NCBI GenBank assembly: GCA_023399105.1
Contig: JAEWQT010000003.1
Span: 1-8,862 of the forward strand
Direction of reading: 5' to 3'
Source of the DNA: Pseudomonadota bacterium
GTDB lineage: Bacteria > Pseudomonadota > Gammaproteobacteria > Pseudomonadales > Oceanobacteraceae
Length of the DNA: 8,862 nucleotides
Shown here: positions 1 through 8,862 of the stretch, in pieces
Numbering within the stretch: the first letter of the stretch is position 1
Layout of the letters: every line of letters starts with the position of its first letter
Notes under the pieces: model-generated
Told to the model about the DNA's origin: nothing
The model's input: only the letters and a program-made list of their open reading frames with translations
Database searches by the model: none
Translations under genes and position numbers: made by a program

Positions 1-13
1 TGGCTTTGGGTAT

Positions 14-1861
14 TCATAGCATACGTCCGGTCAGATTCAGGTACAGGCGTGGTAACAACTGCGGCAACTGGTCGGCGCGGTTCAGACGGAAATAGCGCTG
101 CTGTCCGAACACATAGGGCACATAGTCGGCGGTGCTCTGGTCAATGGTGACGCAGTAGGTAATAACGCCGGCGCGGTGCGCTTCCTGAATGGCCATGCGG
201 GTGTCTTCAATGCCGTAGCGGCCTTCGTAAATATCCAGGTCATTGGGTTTGCCATCGGTCAGCAGCAGCAGCAGACGTTTTTCGGCTGGGTGGTCGTTAA
301 TAATATCCACCGCCTGCCGGATAGCGGCACCCATGCGGGTGTAATAGCCGGGTTCCAGCGCTTGAATACGGCCATGAATCACATCGTCCCAGGCTTCGTT
401 GAAATTCTTGATTAAATTAAACCGTACATGGTCGCGCCGGCGCGAAGAAAAACCGTACAGGGCAAAATCGTCGTCACTGGCATCCAGCGCTTCCCCCATC
501 AAATGCAGGCTGTCGCGGATTACGTCAATCACCTGTTTTTCGTTATTGGCCCAGGCATCGGTCGACAACGATAAATCGGCCAGTACCAGACAGGATAAAT
601 CGCGGTGGCGGTGTTGCTGTTGTTTCCACACTGGCGCACTGCTGAGACCCTGGCCACGCAGCTGCTGGATGCGGTGGTCAATACAACCGGCCAGGTCGAG
701 CTGTTCCCCCTGCAGCTGACGGCGCTGTATCAGAGGGGCGGTGCTGAAGGCAGAAAATTGCCGGCGTAAGCGCGCGGCAGCCTGCTGTAATTCGGCCGGC
801 AAGGGGGTGGGTTCGGCGGCGCGCGGCAGCATCGGAATCACCCGGCAATAATCCGGCCGCAAGGTGTTTTTTCGGTAATCCCATTCCGGATAGGGCAGGC
901 CTTCGCCGAGGGGAATATCGTCTTCGGCGGCGCTGGGTAAATCGAGGTCGAGGCGGATGCGCGAGGCCTGATTGCTGCGGTTCTGTGACAGGGTAATACG
1001 GTCCAGGTCTTCGGCAATGCGGCCGGCATCGGGGTCGTCACTGTCATCAGAGGTGCGGTCAACCGGAATAAATTCCGACCAGGAAAACAGGCTTTCCAGG
1101 CGGAATATTAATAAGCCATCACGGCCATCCGGGTCGTCGGCAAAATCGGCCTGGCGGCGAACCTTGCTGTCGGTTACGGCACCACGGCCAGCGGGATGTT
1201 GGTCGCCACTGTCGTTATCCGGCTGGCGGCTGATTGCCTTGGGCGGGCGGCCATCGTACAGCCACAGCGGTACCGGATCGGGGTCGCCGGGACCGGCAGG
1301 TAACTCCGCCACTGAACCGGGGTCAGCCAGTGCCAGCCGGATGGCTTCTTCCCGCGCCAAGGCCGATTTTTTCAGGCTCAGGCGTAAATCCCGCTCCTGA
1401 ATTTCGGCCACCACTAAGCGGTGGTAAAGCGGTTCCAGCCCCGGGTAATGCTGCAGGCATAATTTCACATTCTGTTGGTTTAGGCTGTGCCATTCCTGCC
1501 CGGCCGGTACCAGCAGCGGCTGGCAGGAGGCCAGGGCGGTTAACCATAAATACAGCTCCCGGTTCAGCTCGGCTGACGGGTAAAACTCCAGCTGGGCGGG
1601 TAAATACAGGGTATCGGCATCGCGCCAGGCTAAGGCAAAGCGTAAACCGTTGCCGGCCACTTTCTGCAGCCAGCTGCGCGAGGTGTTCAGGCGTTGTTCG
1701 GCGGCAGCCCGGATACTGAGACCGGCATCACCACCCAGGGCGCGTAACACCACCGCCAGCCGTGGCTGTTCCTGCTCCAGTGTGACGCGCGCCTGCGGAT
1801 AGCTGCGTTGCGCCATGCGGGTAATAAAGTGATGCCAGCGGATACCAACAGCTTCTTCCAT
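14..1861 (-). CDS. norD: NorD, VWA-domain activation protein of nitric oxide reductase
   Basis: A 615-residue cytoplasmic protein with no signal peptide or membrane segment. The C-terminal third is a von Willebrand factor A domain with a complete MIDAS metal site: DLSLS at 429-433, T508 in GYYTRMG, and D536 in LLLTDGKPND. The middle (about 215-320) is rich in Asp and looks like a flexible linker. The N-terminal 200 residues are mostly helical and match the usual NorD layout and length. In characterised denitrifiers NorD works with the AAA+ ATPase NorQ to activate cNOR, most likely by inserting the non-heme FeB iron into NorB. It is the last gene of the operon and starts 2 bp after the stop of the 4Fe-4S gene; a GAGAGGG ribosome site lies inside that upstream gene. 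The stop is at 14-16. The partner norQ lies at the other end of the operon instead of next to it. Identification is firm. Confidence 0.93.
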   Translation of the reverse strand: MEEAVGIRWHHFITRMAQRSYPQARVTLEQEQPRLAVVLRALGGDAGLSIRAAAEQRLNTSRSWLQKVAGNGLRFALAWRDADTLYLPAQLEFYPSAELNRELYLWLTALASCQPLLVPAGQEWHSLNQQNVKLCLQHYPGLEPLYHRLVVAEIQERDLRLSLKKSALAREEAIRLALADPGSVAELPAGPGDPDPVPLWLYDGRPPKAISRQPDNDSGDQHPAGRGAVTDSKVRRQADFADDPDGRDGLLIFRLESLFSWSEFIPVDRTSDDSDDPDAGRIAEDLDRITLSQNRSNQASRIRLDLDLPSAAEDDIPLGEGLPYPEWDYRKNTLRPDYCRVIPMLPRAAEPTPLPAELQQAAARLRRQFSAFSTAPLIQRRQLQGEQLDLAGCIDHRIQQLRGQGLSSAPVWKQQQHRHRDLSCLVLADLSLSTDAWANNEKQVIDVIRDSLHLMGEALDASDDDFALYGFSSRRRDHVRFNLIKNFNEAWDDVIHGRIQALEPGYYTRMGAAIRQAVDIINDHPAEKRLLLLLTDGKPNDLDIYEGRYGIEDTRMAIQEAHRAGVITYCVTIDQSTADYVPYVFGQQRYFRLNRADQLPQLLPRLYLNLTGRML

Positions 1862-1863
1862 GG

Positions 1864-2766
1864 TTAATCCCTCTCGCGGGCAATGATTTTGGGTAATTGA
1901 CGCTCCTGACTGGCCGCGTCGTCACCGCTGGCCCAGTACAGTAACGGGCCGGCGGGGTTGTCTTTCTGCACGTCGGCGCAGGTGCTGATGCACTGCGCGC
2001 ATTGGGTGCAGGTAATTTTGCGTTGCTTGGAGGCGCGTGGCGCCAGCCGCATCGGGCAGACCTGATCACAGGCATTGCAGTCGCGGCAGTCTTTGCCGCG
2101 GTTTTTCTGAAAGCCCACCACCATGGCGCGCGGGTTTAATGACCAGATCAGGCTCTGGAAAATACCTACGGCGCAGCCATAACGACAGAACCAGTGGCGG
2201 GCAAAGGTAAATTCAATCACAAATAACAGCGTGGCGACGGCCAGAAAAATCAGCGGATATAACGGCACGCTGAACGTCCATAATTGCTGCCATAAAGGAA
2301 TGGGCGGCAGCAGATAGCTGAGCAGGGAAACGGCCCATAAAAACGATACCGCCAGAATCCACAGAGCCAGTACCAGTTTGGCGCCGTAACGGGCCGGGGC
2401 AGTGTTTTTTTCCCACACCGAGCGGCGGCCAATCCAGTGCTGCATTTTGTTATCCAGCCATTCCAGCATGCTGAAATGCGGGCACAACCAGCCGCAATAA
2501 ATACGACCCCAGCGCCAGACTATTACAATGAGTAAAATCAGTGTTCCCAGTACCGGTAAGCCCAGTGACCAGAACAGCTGTGAAAAAACAGAGGCCGGGC
2601 TTTGGCCGGCTACCGGGGTTAACCCCAGGGTCCAGTCAAAACCCATCACAATAAAATGGCCGCGGGTCAGATCCAGGCGAAAAATATCCAGCACGGGTGC
2701 CAGTACAAACAGCCAGAAAAATGCGCTGCGGGTAACTAAGCGAAGATCCTGCGAACCGGTTTTCAT
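1864..2766 (-). CDS. Polytopic membrane protein with two [4Fe-4S] ferredoxin motifs (NapH/NosR/CcoG-like)
   Basis: A 300-residue inner-membrane protein with about four hydrophobic segments (roughly 15-32, 68-86, 130-152 and 167-187). It has a CGWLCP motif at 91-96, a second CRYGC motif at 194-198, and two cytoplasmic-type ferredoxin cysteine sets: C227, C230, C233, C237 and C253, C256, C259, C263. This is the architecture of the NapH/NosR/CcoG superfamily of membrane electron-transfer proteins. The second CX3C motif lacks the proline of the usual CX3CP. The protein ends soon after the ferredoxin domain, so it lacks the C-terminal Ig-like domain of CcoG/FixG, and it has no N-terminal FMN domain as in NosR. 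It lies between norB and norD. A GGAG site 6 nt before the ATG supports the start. By position it could supply electrons for maturation of NOR, for example keeping iron reduced for FeB loading, but that is inference. It is not NorE or NorF. Confidence 0.85.
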   Translation of the reverse strand: MKTGSQDLRLVTRSAFFWLFVLAPVLDIFRLDLTRGHFIVMGFDWTLGLTPVAGQSPASVFSQLFWSLGLPVLGTLILLIVIVWRWGRIYCGWLCPHFSMLEWLDNKMQHWIGRRSVWEKNTAPARYGAKLVLALWILAVSFLWAVSLLSYLLPPIPLWQQLWTFSVPLYPLIFLAVATLLFVIEFTFARHWFCRYGCAVGIFQSLIWSLNPRAMVVGFQKNRGKDCRDCNACDQVCPMRLAPRASKQRKITCTQCAQCISTCADVQKDNPAGPLLYWASGDDAASQERQLPKIIARERD

Positions 2767-2780
2767 TCTTTACTCCGGTA

Positions 2781-2802
2781 GCCGCTGCCCGCAGGCAGCG
2801 GC
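2781..2802 (-). repeat. Perfect 9-bp intercistronic hairpin between norB and the 4Fe-4S gene
   Basis: GCCGCTGCC at 2781-2789 is exactly complementary to GGCAGCGGC at 2794-2802, with a 4-nt loop. On the transcribed strand the hairpin starts 8 nt after the norB stop codon and ends just before the GGAG ribosome site of the next gene. No T-run follows it, so it is not a standard Rho-independent terminator. It could protect the 3' end of norQCB mRNA or lower expression of the distal genes (inference). Confidence 0.7.
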
Positions 2803-2809
2803 GGTTTCA

Positions 2810-4225
<1,416 letters not shown>

Positions 4226-4256
4226 TTAATAAAAAAATAACCGGGGAATGTCTGCA

Positions 4257-4703
4257 TCAGCCTTCGATATTTGGCGGCCAGTCGTTGGTATCGATACGTG
4301 ATGTCCAGATCAGGAATTCCGCCAGATCGTTCAGTTCTTTTTCGCTCAGATTAAACTGCGGCATTTGTCGGCGGCCTTCTACTCCGGTTGGCATAGCCTT
4401 CATCCAGGCGGAAAAATAGGCTTTGAAAATGGCTTCATCGTTCATGCCACGGCGCGGAAATACGTTACCCAGTTCCGGGGCAAAATAAGCCCCTTCACCC
4501 AGCAGCGAATGACAACCTACACAGTTGTTCTTTTCCCAGATTTCCTTGCCATGAGCGACTTCCACCGTGAGTAATTCACGGTTTTCGCGCTTCGGCAGGA
4601 CAGTGACGGTATCCACCGTCAAAGCGACAAACAGCAGGAAGAAAAAAGCACCTCCGCCGTAGTAGATGTTGCGGGCCATGCCCTTGGTAAAACGTTCAGA
4701 CAT
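4257..4703 (-). CDS. norC: NorC, membrane-anchored cytochrome c subunit of nitric oxide reductase
   Basis: A 148-residue protein with one N-terminal membrane anchor (about 17-35) and a periplasmic monoheme cytochrome c domain. The heme c motif is CVGCH at 61-65, and M114 in RRQMPQF is the likely axial methionine. The anchor is an uncleaved signal anchor; no cleavage site is evident. NorC takes electrons from periplasmic cytochrome c or azurin-type donors and passes them to the hemes of NorB. Length and motif spacing are typical. A good GAGGAAA ribosome site lies about 6 nt before the ATG. It sits between norQ (30 nt upstream) and norB (43 nt downstream), and the C-terminal PPNIEG tail ends the protein without truncation. 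Confidence 0.97.
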   Translation of the reverse strand: MSERFTKGMARNIYYGGGAFFFLLFVALTVDTVTVLPKRENRELLTVEVAHGKEIWEKNNCVGCHSLLGEGAYFAPELGNVFPRRGMNDEAIFKAYFSAWMKAMPTGVEGRRQMPQFNLSEKELNDLAEFLIWTSRIDTNDWPPNIEG

Positions 4704-4733
4704 AGACTTTCCTCGTCACGGTTGGGTAAAAAA

Positions 4734-5576
4734 TTAAAGAGCGTCTGCCGGCAGCAGCGCGCGGATAACATCCCGGATGGCCGCCTGGGTAGCCGGTTCA
4801 TCCGTTAAGGTCTGGGTCAGGGCGGCTTCGGCGGCAATATTGGCCGGTAAACCGCTGACCATCAAGTGCGCACAATGAATCAGCAGCCGCGTAGAGGGTG
4901 CTTCTTCAAGGTCGGTATCGCGCAGTTGCCGCAGGGCGGCGGCAATACGGCTGAGGCTGTGTGCCTGTTCCGGTTTAATGCCGGATTCATGGGCAATAAT
5001 GCCGGCTTCGGTAATCTCATCCGGGTAATCAAAGCCGATGCTGACAAAGCGTTGGCGGGTACTGGGTTTCAGCCCCTTCATTAAATTGCGGTAACCCGGG
5101 TTGTACGACATCACCAGCATAAAACCGGGGGCAGCCTGCAGCTGTTCACCGGTGCCATCTAACGGCAGGATGCGGCGGTCATCTGTGAGCGGGTGAATTA
5201 CCACCGTGGTGTCTTTGCGCGCTTCAATCACCTCATCCAGATAACAGATGGCACCTTCGCGCACGGCCCGGGTCAGCGGGCCGTCCTGCCAGAAGGTGCC
5301 GTCTTTACCAATAAGGAAGCGGCCAATCAGATCGGCGGCGGTTAAATCATCGTGGCAGGCGACGGTGTACAGCGGGCGCTGCAGGCGTTCGGCCATGTGC
5401 TCGACAAAACGGGTTTTACCGCAGCCGGTCGGGCCTTTGATCAGTACCGGCAGGCGGTTCTGACTGGCGTGCAGGAAAAGATCCACCTCACTGCCTTGCG
5501 GCTGGTAATAGCGGCCCGGTGATACCACCGGTGAAGAGGCTGGAGCATTCATAACAGGCATTCCGGTATTCAGCAT
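4734..5576 (-). CDS. norQ: NorQ/NirQ, MoxR-family AAA+ ATPase for NOR activation
   Basis: A protein of up to 280 residues containing one AAA+ module. It has Walker A GPTGCGKT at 48-55, Walker B ICYLDE at 110-115, a sensor-1 asparagine in MSYNPGY (N159), and an arginine-rich PSTRQRF segment (171-177) where the arginine finger is expected. This matches the NorQ/NirQ/CbbQ branch of MoxR ATPases. Such proteins pair with a VWA partner (here NorD) and use ATP to remodel the target enzyme; loss in other denitrifiers leaves NOR inactive. It is the first gene of the operon, which recalls the nirQ position beside norCB in Pseudomonas. The start is uncertain: in-frame ATGs occur at codons 1, 6 and 9, none has a strong ribosome site, and family similarity begins only near RYYQPQG (22-28). 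The product could therefore be up to 8 residues shorter. Confidence 0.93.
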   Translation of the reverse strand: MLNTGMPVMNAPASSPVVSPGRYYQPQGSEVDLFLHASQNRLPVLIKGPTGCGKTRFVEHMAERLQRPLYTVACHDDLTAADLIGRFLIGKDGTFWQDGPLTRAVREGAICYLDEVIEARKDTTVVIHPLTDDRRILPLDGTGEQLQAAPGFMLVMSYNPGYRNLMKGLKPSTRQRFVSIGFDYPDEITEAGIIAHESGIKPEQAHSLSRIAAALRQLRDTDLEEAPSTRLLIHCAHLMVSGLPANIAAEAALTQTLTDEPATQAAIRDVIRALLPADAL

Positions 5577-5673
5577 TTATATGCGTATGCTGGCCGGATG
5601 GTCGCTAGTCTTAAATACCGATGTATAGAGCCTGATGTACCTATAAGGTGGTAGTTATGGTCATTTTGTGTCA

Positions 5674-5679
5674 ATTATA
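5674..5679 (-). promoter_or_regulatory. Candidate -10 element (TATAAT) for the nor operon
   Basis: The minus strand reads TATAAT here, a perfect sigma-70 -10 hexamer, placing a possible transcription start near 5667 and a leader of about 90 nt before norQ. No good -35 hexamer lies 17 bp upstream, which would fit an activator-dependent promoter. No strong FNR box sits at the ideal distance from it, so the assignment is tentative. Another -10-like hexamer, TATACA, occurs on the same strand at 5622-5627. Confidence 0.35.
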
Positions 5680-5726
5680 CATACGGATAATGACATTTTA
5701 TGGGTGGGCGATATTTATCTAAGTTT

Positions 5727-5740
5727 TTGATTTATATAGA
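5727..5740. promoter_or_regulatory. Weak FNR-like box on the nor side of the divergent region
   Basis: TTGATTTATATAGA matches 8 of the 10 defined positions of the FNR consensus TTGAT-N4-ATCAA: one perfect half-site and one with two mismatches. On the minus strand a TAAAAT hexamer at 5695-5700 lies downstream, about 36 bp centre to centre, roughly but not exactly the class II activation geometry. In AT-rich DNA such a match may occur by chance. Confidence 0.3.
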
Positions 5741-5800
5741 TTAAATATTTTAAGGGGCGAGTATCAAACGACTGGCTTGTTATTTTTACTAAAATAATGG

Positions 5801-5828
5801 TTAAAAATACCTTTTTATTAAAAATACC
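5801..5828 (+). repeat. Two direct copies of TTAAAAATACC
   Basis: TTAAAAATACC occurs exactly at 5801-5811 and 5818-5828, with start points 17 bp apart. A shortened relative, TTAAATACC, lies at 5611-5619 near norQ. Tandem exact 11-mers in a promoter region can be operator half-sites for a regulator, but the AT-rich composition makes coincidence possible. Confidence 0.5.
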
Positions 5829-5875
5829 AATCCAGATCAAATTATTACGCCAGATAACGACGTTTTTATACAGAA

Positions 5876-5889
5876 TTGATTTGCGTCAG
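5876..5889 (+). promoter_or_regulatory. Candidate DNR/FNR-type box upstream of the TonB-dependent receptor
   Basis: TTGATTTGCGTCAG matches 9 of 10 defined positions of the Pseudomonas DNR/ANR-type site TTGAT-N4-GTCAA. Its centre lies 68 bp before the ATG at 5951. A CATGAT hexamer at 5916-5921 (four of six matches to TATAAT) is about 36 bp downstream, near class II activation spacing, and would start the transcript around 5928. This would put the receptor, and possibly nirS, under low-oxygen or NO control. Confidence 0.5.
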
Positions 5890-5950
5890 TATTATTTACC
5901 GGCCAGCTGAGCCAGCATGATTGCATCGCGTCGATAACGGAATTAAGCGG

Positions 5951-7990
5951 ATGAGAAATAAGCTGTTTGTAGCCATCAGTGCTGTGGCCGGGGCCGGGCT
6001 GGCGTCTTTTGCCCAACTGGCAGTGGCCAATGATGACGTTGTGACATTGCCGTTACAGGTGGTGTCTGCAACCGGGTATCGCCAGCAGGCGTTACTGGCA
6101 CCAGCGGCTATTACCGTTATCGACCGGGAACAAATCAGCCGCGCGCCGGTGGCGGATCTTGGTGAAGTGTTCCGTGATATCCCTGGTGTTGCCATTGTTG
6201 ATTCCAATGTTGCTGGTATGAAGCGGTTATCGCTGCGCGGGGAAAATTCCCGGCGCGTGCTGATCAAAATCAACGGTCAGCCTTTGGCCGACCATTCCAA
6301 CTACGGCACGCCGCTGCTGCTCGATCCGGCCATGATCGAACGTATTGAAGTGGTGCGTGGTTCGGCATCCGTCGTGCATGGCAGTAATGCGGTTGGTGGG
6401 GTCGTGAATATCATTACCCGTCAGGTACAGCCGGGTGATCAGGAACTGAGCCTGAGCGCCGGTTATTATTCGGCAACCCGTGGTTATCGTGCCTCTGCCG
6501 GGGTTCTTGGTGCGACCGAATCGATCGATTACCGCTTACAGGTCAGCCGCTCCGAACATGGTGATCGTCGTATTCCGCATGATCGTCTGGAAAATTCTGA
6601 CTCCGACAACAAATCCGTCTCTGCCGAGCTGGGTTATCGCTTTGGCCTGCACCGCATTGCCTGGCAGGGGGATTATTTCCGCCAGGCCGCCGATACCTGG
6701 TTTGAACCCACGCCGCCCATGGTCTTTACCCTGACCTTTCCGGAACGTGATACCAAGCGCAATTCACTGAGCTATCTGTACGAAAATGAAGAGGCCCTGT
6801 TTCAGCGTGTTGAGGCCCGTGTTTATCATCACGAAGGCAAGCGGGAGATGGTTAATACCAGTCGTATTCCTTCGGTTTCTTTTACAACGTCCACTTCTTA
6901 TGACGACCTGACCACTCAGGGAGTACAGCTGACCACCACCAGTCAGTGGTTAAGTGGTAATAATACTGTGCTGGGTATCGAGTATCAGTCGGATGAGCTG
7001 GATGCGGATAAATATGAAGTCGCAAATCGGTTTGTCCCGCCACCAGGCACTACTACCTATGCAACGTCATCTCAGGTAGCTGAACAGAGTTTCTGGTCAG
7101 CCTTTGTACAGCAGCAGGTCGGTATTCTCGATAACCTTGAACTCAATATCGGTGCGCGTTTTTACCAGATGGATTCTGAATTAAAACGCAGCACGGTGCG
7201 GTCGCTGACCGACCAGGACGATGATCAGTTGCTGGGGTCTCTGGGGCTGGTATGGCAGCTGTCGGACAGCAGCGCAGTGCGTGCCAATATTGCCCAGGGC
7301 TATACCTATCCCAGTGTTACTCAGCAATTTTCGGCCACTCCGGGAAACCGGGTAATGAATTTCGGCAATCCGGATTTGCAGCCTGAAGAATCCACCACCT
7401 ATGAGCTGGGTTACCGGGTAGATAACCGTAACCTGACGCTGGATGCCACGCTCTATTTTGTCGATTCCGACAACTTTATTGATAAAGAACCTCTTACTAC
7501 TGCACCGGCTGAATACACCGGTACTTATAGCGGCAGTAAGTTCCGCTGGATCAACGTCAGTGAAGCAAAAACCTATGGTCTGGAATTGACCCTGGCGTAT
7601 CAGATGGATGCGCTGCGTCCCTATGCCAACTTAAGCGTGCAGGAGCGTGAGCTGATTTATGCTCCCGGCAAGAGTACCTGGAAAAGTGGTTTGCCGATTT
7701 ATCGTGCCCGTGCGGGGGTGGAATGGAGCTTGTCTCCCAATCTGAATATGGATCTGTTTTTACGCAGTTATGGGCATTCAGAATATCTTACCTACAACGC
7801 TGCCGGCATTCCGGATCTGGAGGAAACCAGTACCTACGTGACGCCGAATATCAGTATTCAGTACCAGCCAGATCAGCACCTGAATGTCACGCTGGCACTG
7901 AGTAACTTAACCAACAGAAGTTACCGCAACCCTGAAGAATTACCGGCCGCTGAACGGGCACTGGACATGGAAGTGTCCTGGCGTTTCTGA
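5951..7990 (+). CDS. TonB-dependent outer-membrane receptor, ligand unknown
   Basis: A 679-residue receptor, complete from signal peptide to terminal aromatic residue. Residues 1-26 form a signal peptide with a likely cut after AVA. The TonB-box-like segment LPLQVVSATG (33-42) follows. A plug domain runs from about 45 to 157 and contains the typical IERIEVVRGSASVVHGSNAVGGVVNIITR-type block (129-157). The rest is a 22-strand barrel ending in SWRF. The barrel carries a GYTYPSVTQQF / NPDLQPEES pair resembling the FRAP/NPNL region of siderophore and heme receptors, but there is no histidine between the two as heme receptors usually have. It imports a large ligand across the outer membrane using TonB energy; siderophore, heme, cobalamin-like or metal ligands are all possible. 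ATG at 5951 is chosen over the upstream TTG at 5921 because the signal peptide starts cleanly there; the ribosome site is weak for both. nirS follows after 57 bp on the same strand. Confidence 0.93.
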   Translation: MRNKLFVAISAVAGAGLASFAQLAVANDDVVTLPLQVVSATGYRQQALLAPAAITVIDREQISRAPVADLGEVFRDIPGVAIVDSNVAGMKRLSLRGENSRRVLIKINGQPLADHSNYGTPLLLDPAMIERIEVVRGSASVVHGSNAVGGVVNIITRQVQPGDQELSLSAGYYSATRGYRASAGVLGATESIDYRLQVSRSEHGDRRIPHDRLENSDSDNKSVSAELGYRFGLHRIAWQGDYFRQAADTWFEPTPPMVFTLTFPERDTKRNSLSYLYENEEALFQRVEARVYHHEGKREMVNTSRIPSVSFTTSTSYDDLTTQGVQLTTTSQWLSGNNTVLGIEYQSDELDADKYEVANRFVPPPGTTTYATSSQVAEQSFWSAFVQQQVGILDNLELNIGARFYQMDSELKRSTVRSLTDQDDDQLLGSLGLVWQLSDSSAVRANIAQGYTYPSVTQQFSATPGNRVMNFGNPDLQPEESTTYELGYRVDNRNLTLDATLYFVDSDNFIDKEPLTTAPAEYTGTYSGSKFRWINVSEAKTYGLELTLAYQMDALRPYANLSVQERELIYAPGKSTWKSGLPIYRARAGVEWSLSPNLNMDLFLRSYGHSEYLTYNAAGIPDLEETSTYVTPNISIQYQPDQHLNVTLALSNLTNRSYRNPEELPAAERALDMEVSWRF

Positions 7991-8862
<872 letters not shown>

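Larger units (their letters stand above)
5577..5950. promoter_or_regulatory. Divergent AT-rich regulatory region between the nor operon and the receptor-nirS genes
   Basis: About 370 bp separate the norQ start from the receptor start. The stretch is clearly richer in A and T than the flanking genes. I see no convincing protein gene, tRNA or terminator in it. It must hold the promoters for both directions. Candidate elements, listed separately, are FNR/DNR-type boxes, a TATAAT on the minus strand, and an 11-bp direct repeat. Confidence 0.75.

Noticed and set aside
972..1719. Overlapping plus-strand open frames opposite norD (142 and 161 codons)
   Set aside because: Low-complexity Pro/Arg/Ser-rich translations opposite a conserved gene, with no domains; these are shadows of a high-GC coding strand.
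1864..2766. Calling the 4Fe-4S protein CcoG or NosR outright
   Set aside because: It lacks the C-terminal domain of CcoG and the FMN-binding periplasmic domain of NosR; only the shared membrane/ferredoxin core is present.
2781..2802. Rho-independent terminator after norB
   Set aside because: The stem is strong but no T-run follows on the transcribed strand, and the next gene begins 15 nt later.
5827..5840. FNR box CCAATCCAGATCAA
   Set aside because: Only one half-site is good (about 7 of 10 positions overall), and a better candidate lies closer to the receptor start.
5921..5950. TTG start giving the receptor 10 more residues
   Set aside because: The extension MHRVDNGIKR would precede an already complete signal peptide starting at ATG 5951, and no better ribosome site supports it.
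5951..7990. Assigning the receptor to heme or copper uptake
   Set aside because: No histidine between the FRAP-like and NPNL-like motifs, and no Met/His-rich metal-binding segment; neighbourhood alone does not fix the ligand.

Overview
This window is a denitrification locus, most likely from a gammaproteobacterium related to Pseudomonas, Marinobacter or Oceanospirillales. The basis is the NirS fragment, which follows the Pseudomonas cd1 nitrite reductase almost segment by segment, and the NorB ligand residues, which align with the Pseudomonas numbering at a constant offset of 7. The genus is not determined.

Minus strand, read from 5576 down to 14: a tightly packed nitric oxide reductase (cNOR) operon in the order norQ - norC - norB - polytopic 4Fe-4S protein - norD. 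NorC and NorB are the two catalytic subunits. NorQ (MoxR-type AAA+ ATPase) and NorD (VWA/MIDAS protein) are the chaperone pair known to be needed to activate cNOR, probably by loading its non-heme iron FeB. Here they sit at the two ends of the operon. The gaps are 30, 43, 43 and 2 nt, which suggests one transcript. A strong 9-bp hairpin lies between norB and the 4Fe-4S gene. No norE or norF is present.

Centre, about 5577-5950: an AT-rich divergent regulatory region of about 370 bp with no convincing gene. It holds candidate FNR/DNR-type boxes, a perfect TATAAT on the minus strand, and an 11-bp direct repeat.

Plus strand, 5951 to the end: a complete TonB-dependent outer-membrane receptor, followed 57 bp later by nirS, which runs off the right edge after about 271 codons. 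The receptor's ligand cannot be read from the sequence. Its position directly upstream of nirS suggests a link to iron or another cofactor needed for denitrification.

Together the genes encode nitrite reduction to NO in the periplasm (NirS) and NO reduction to N2O in the membrane (NorCB), with cofactor-assembly helpers and a probable uptake receptor. The less-described parts are the 4Fe-4S membrane protein inside the nor operon and the receptor-nirS pairing.
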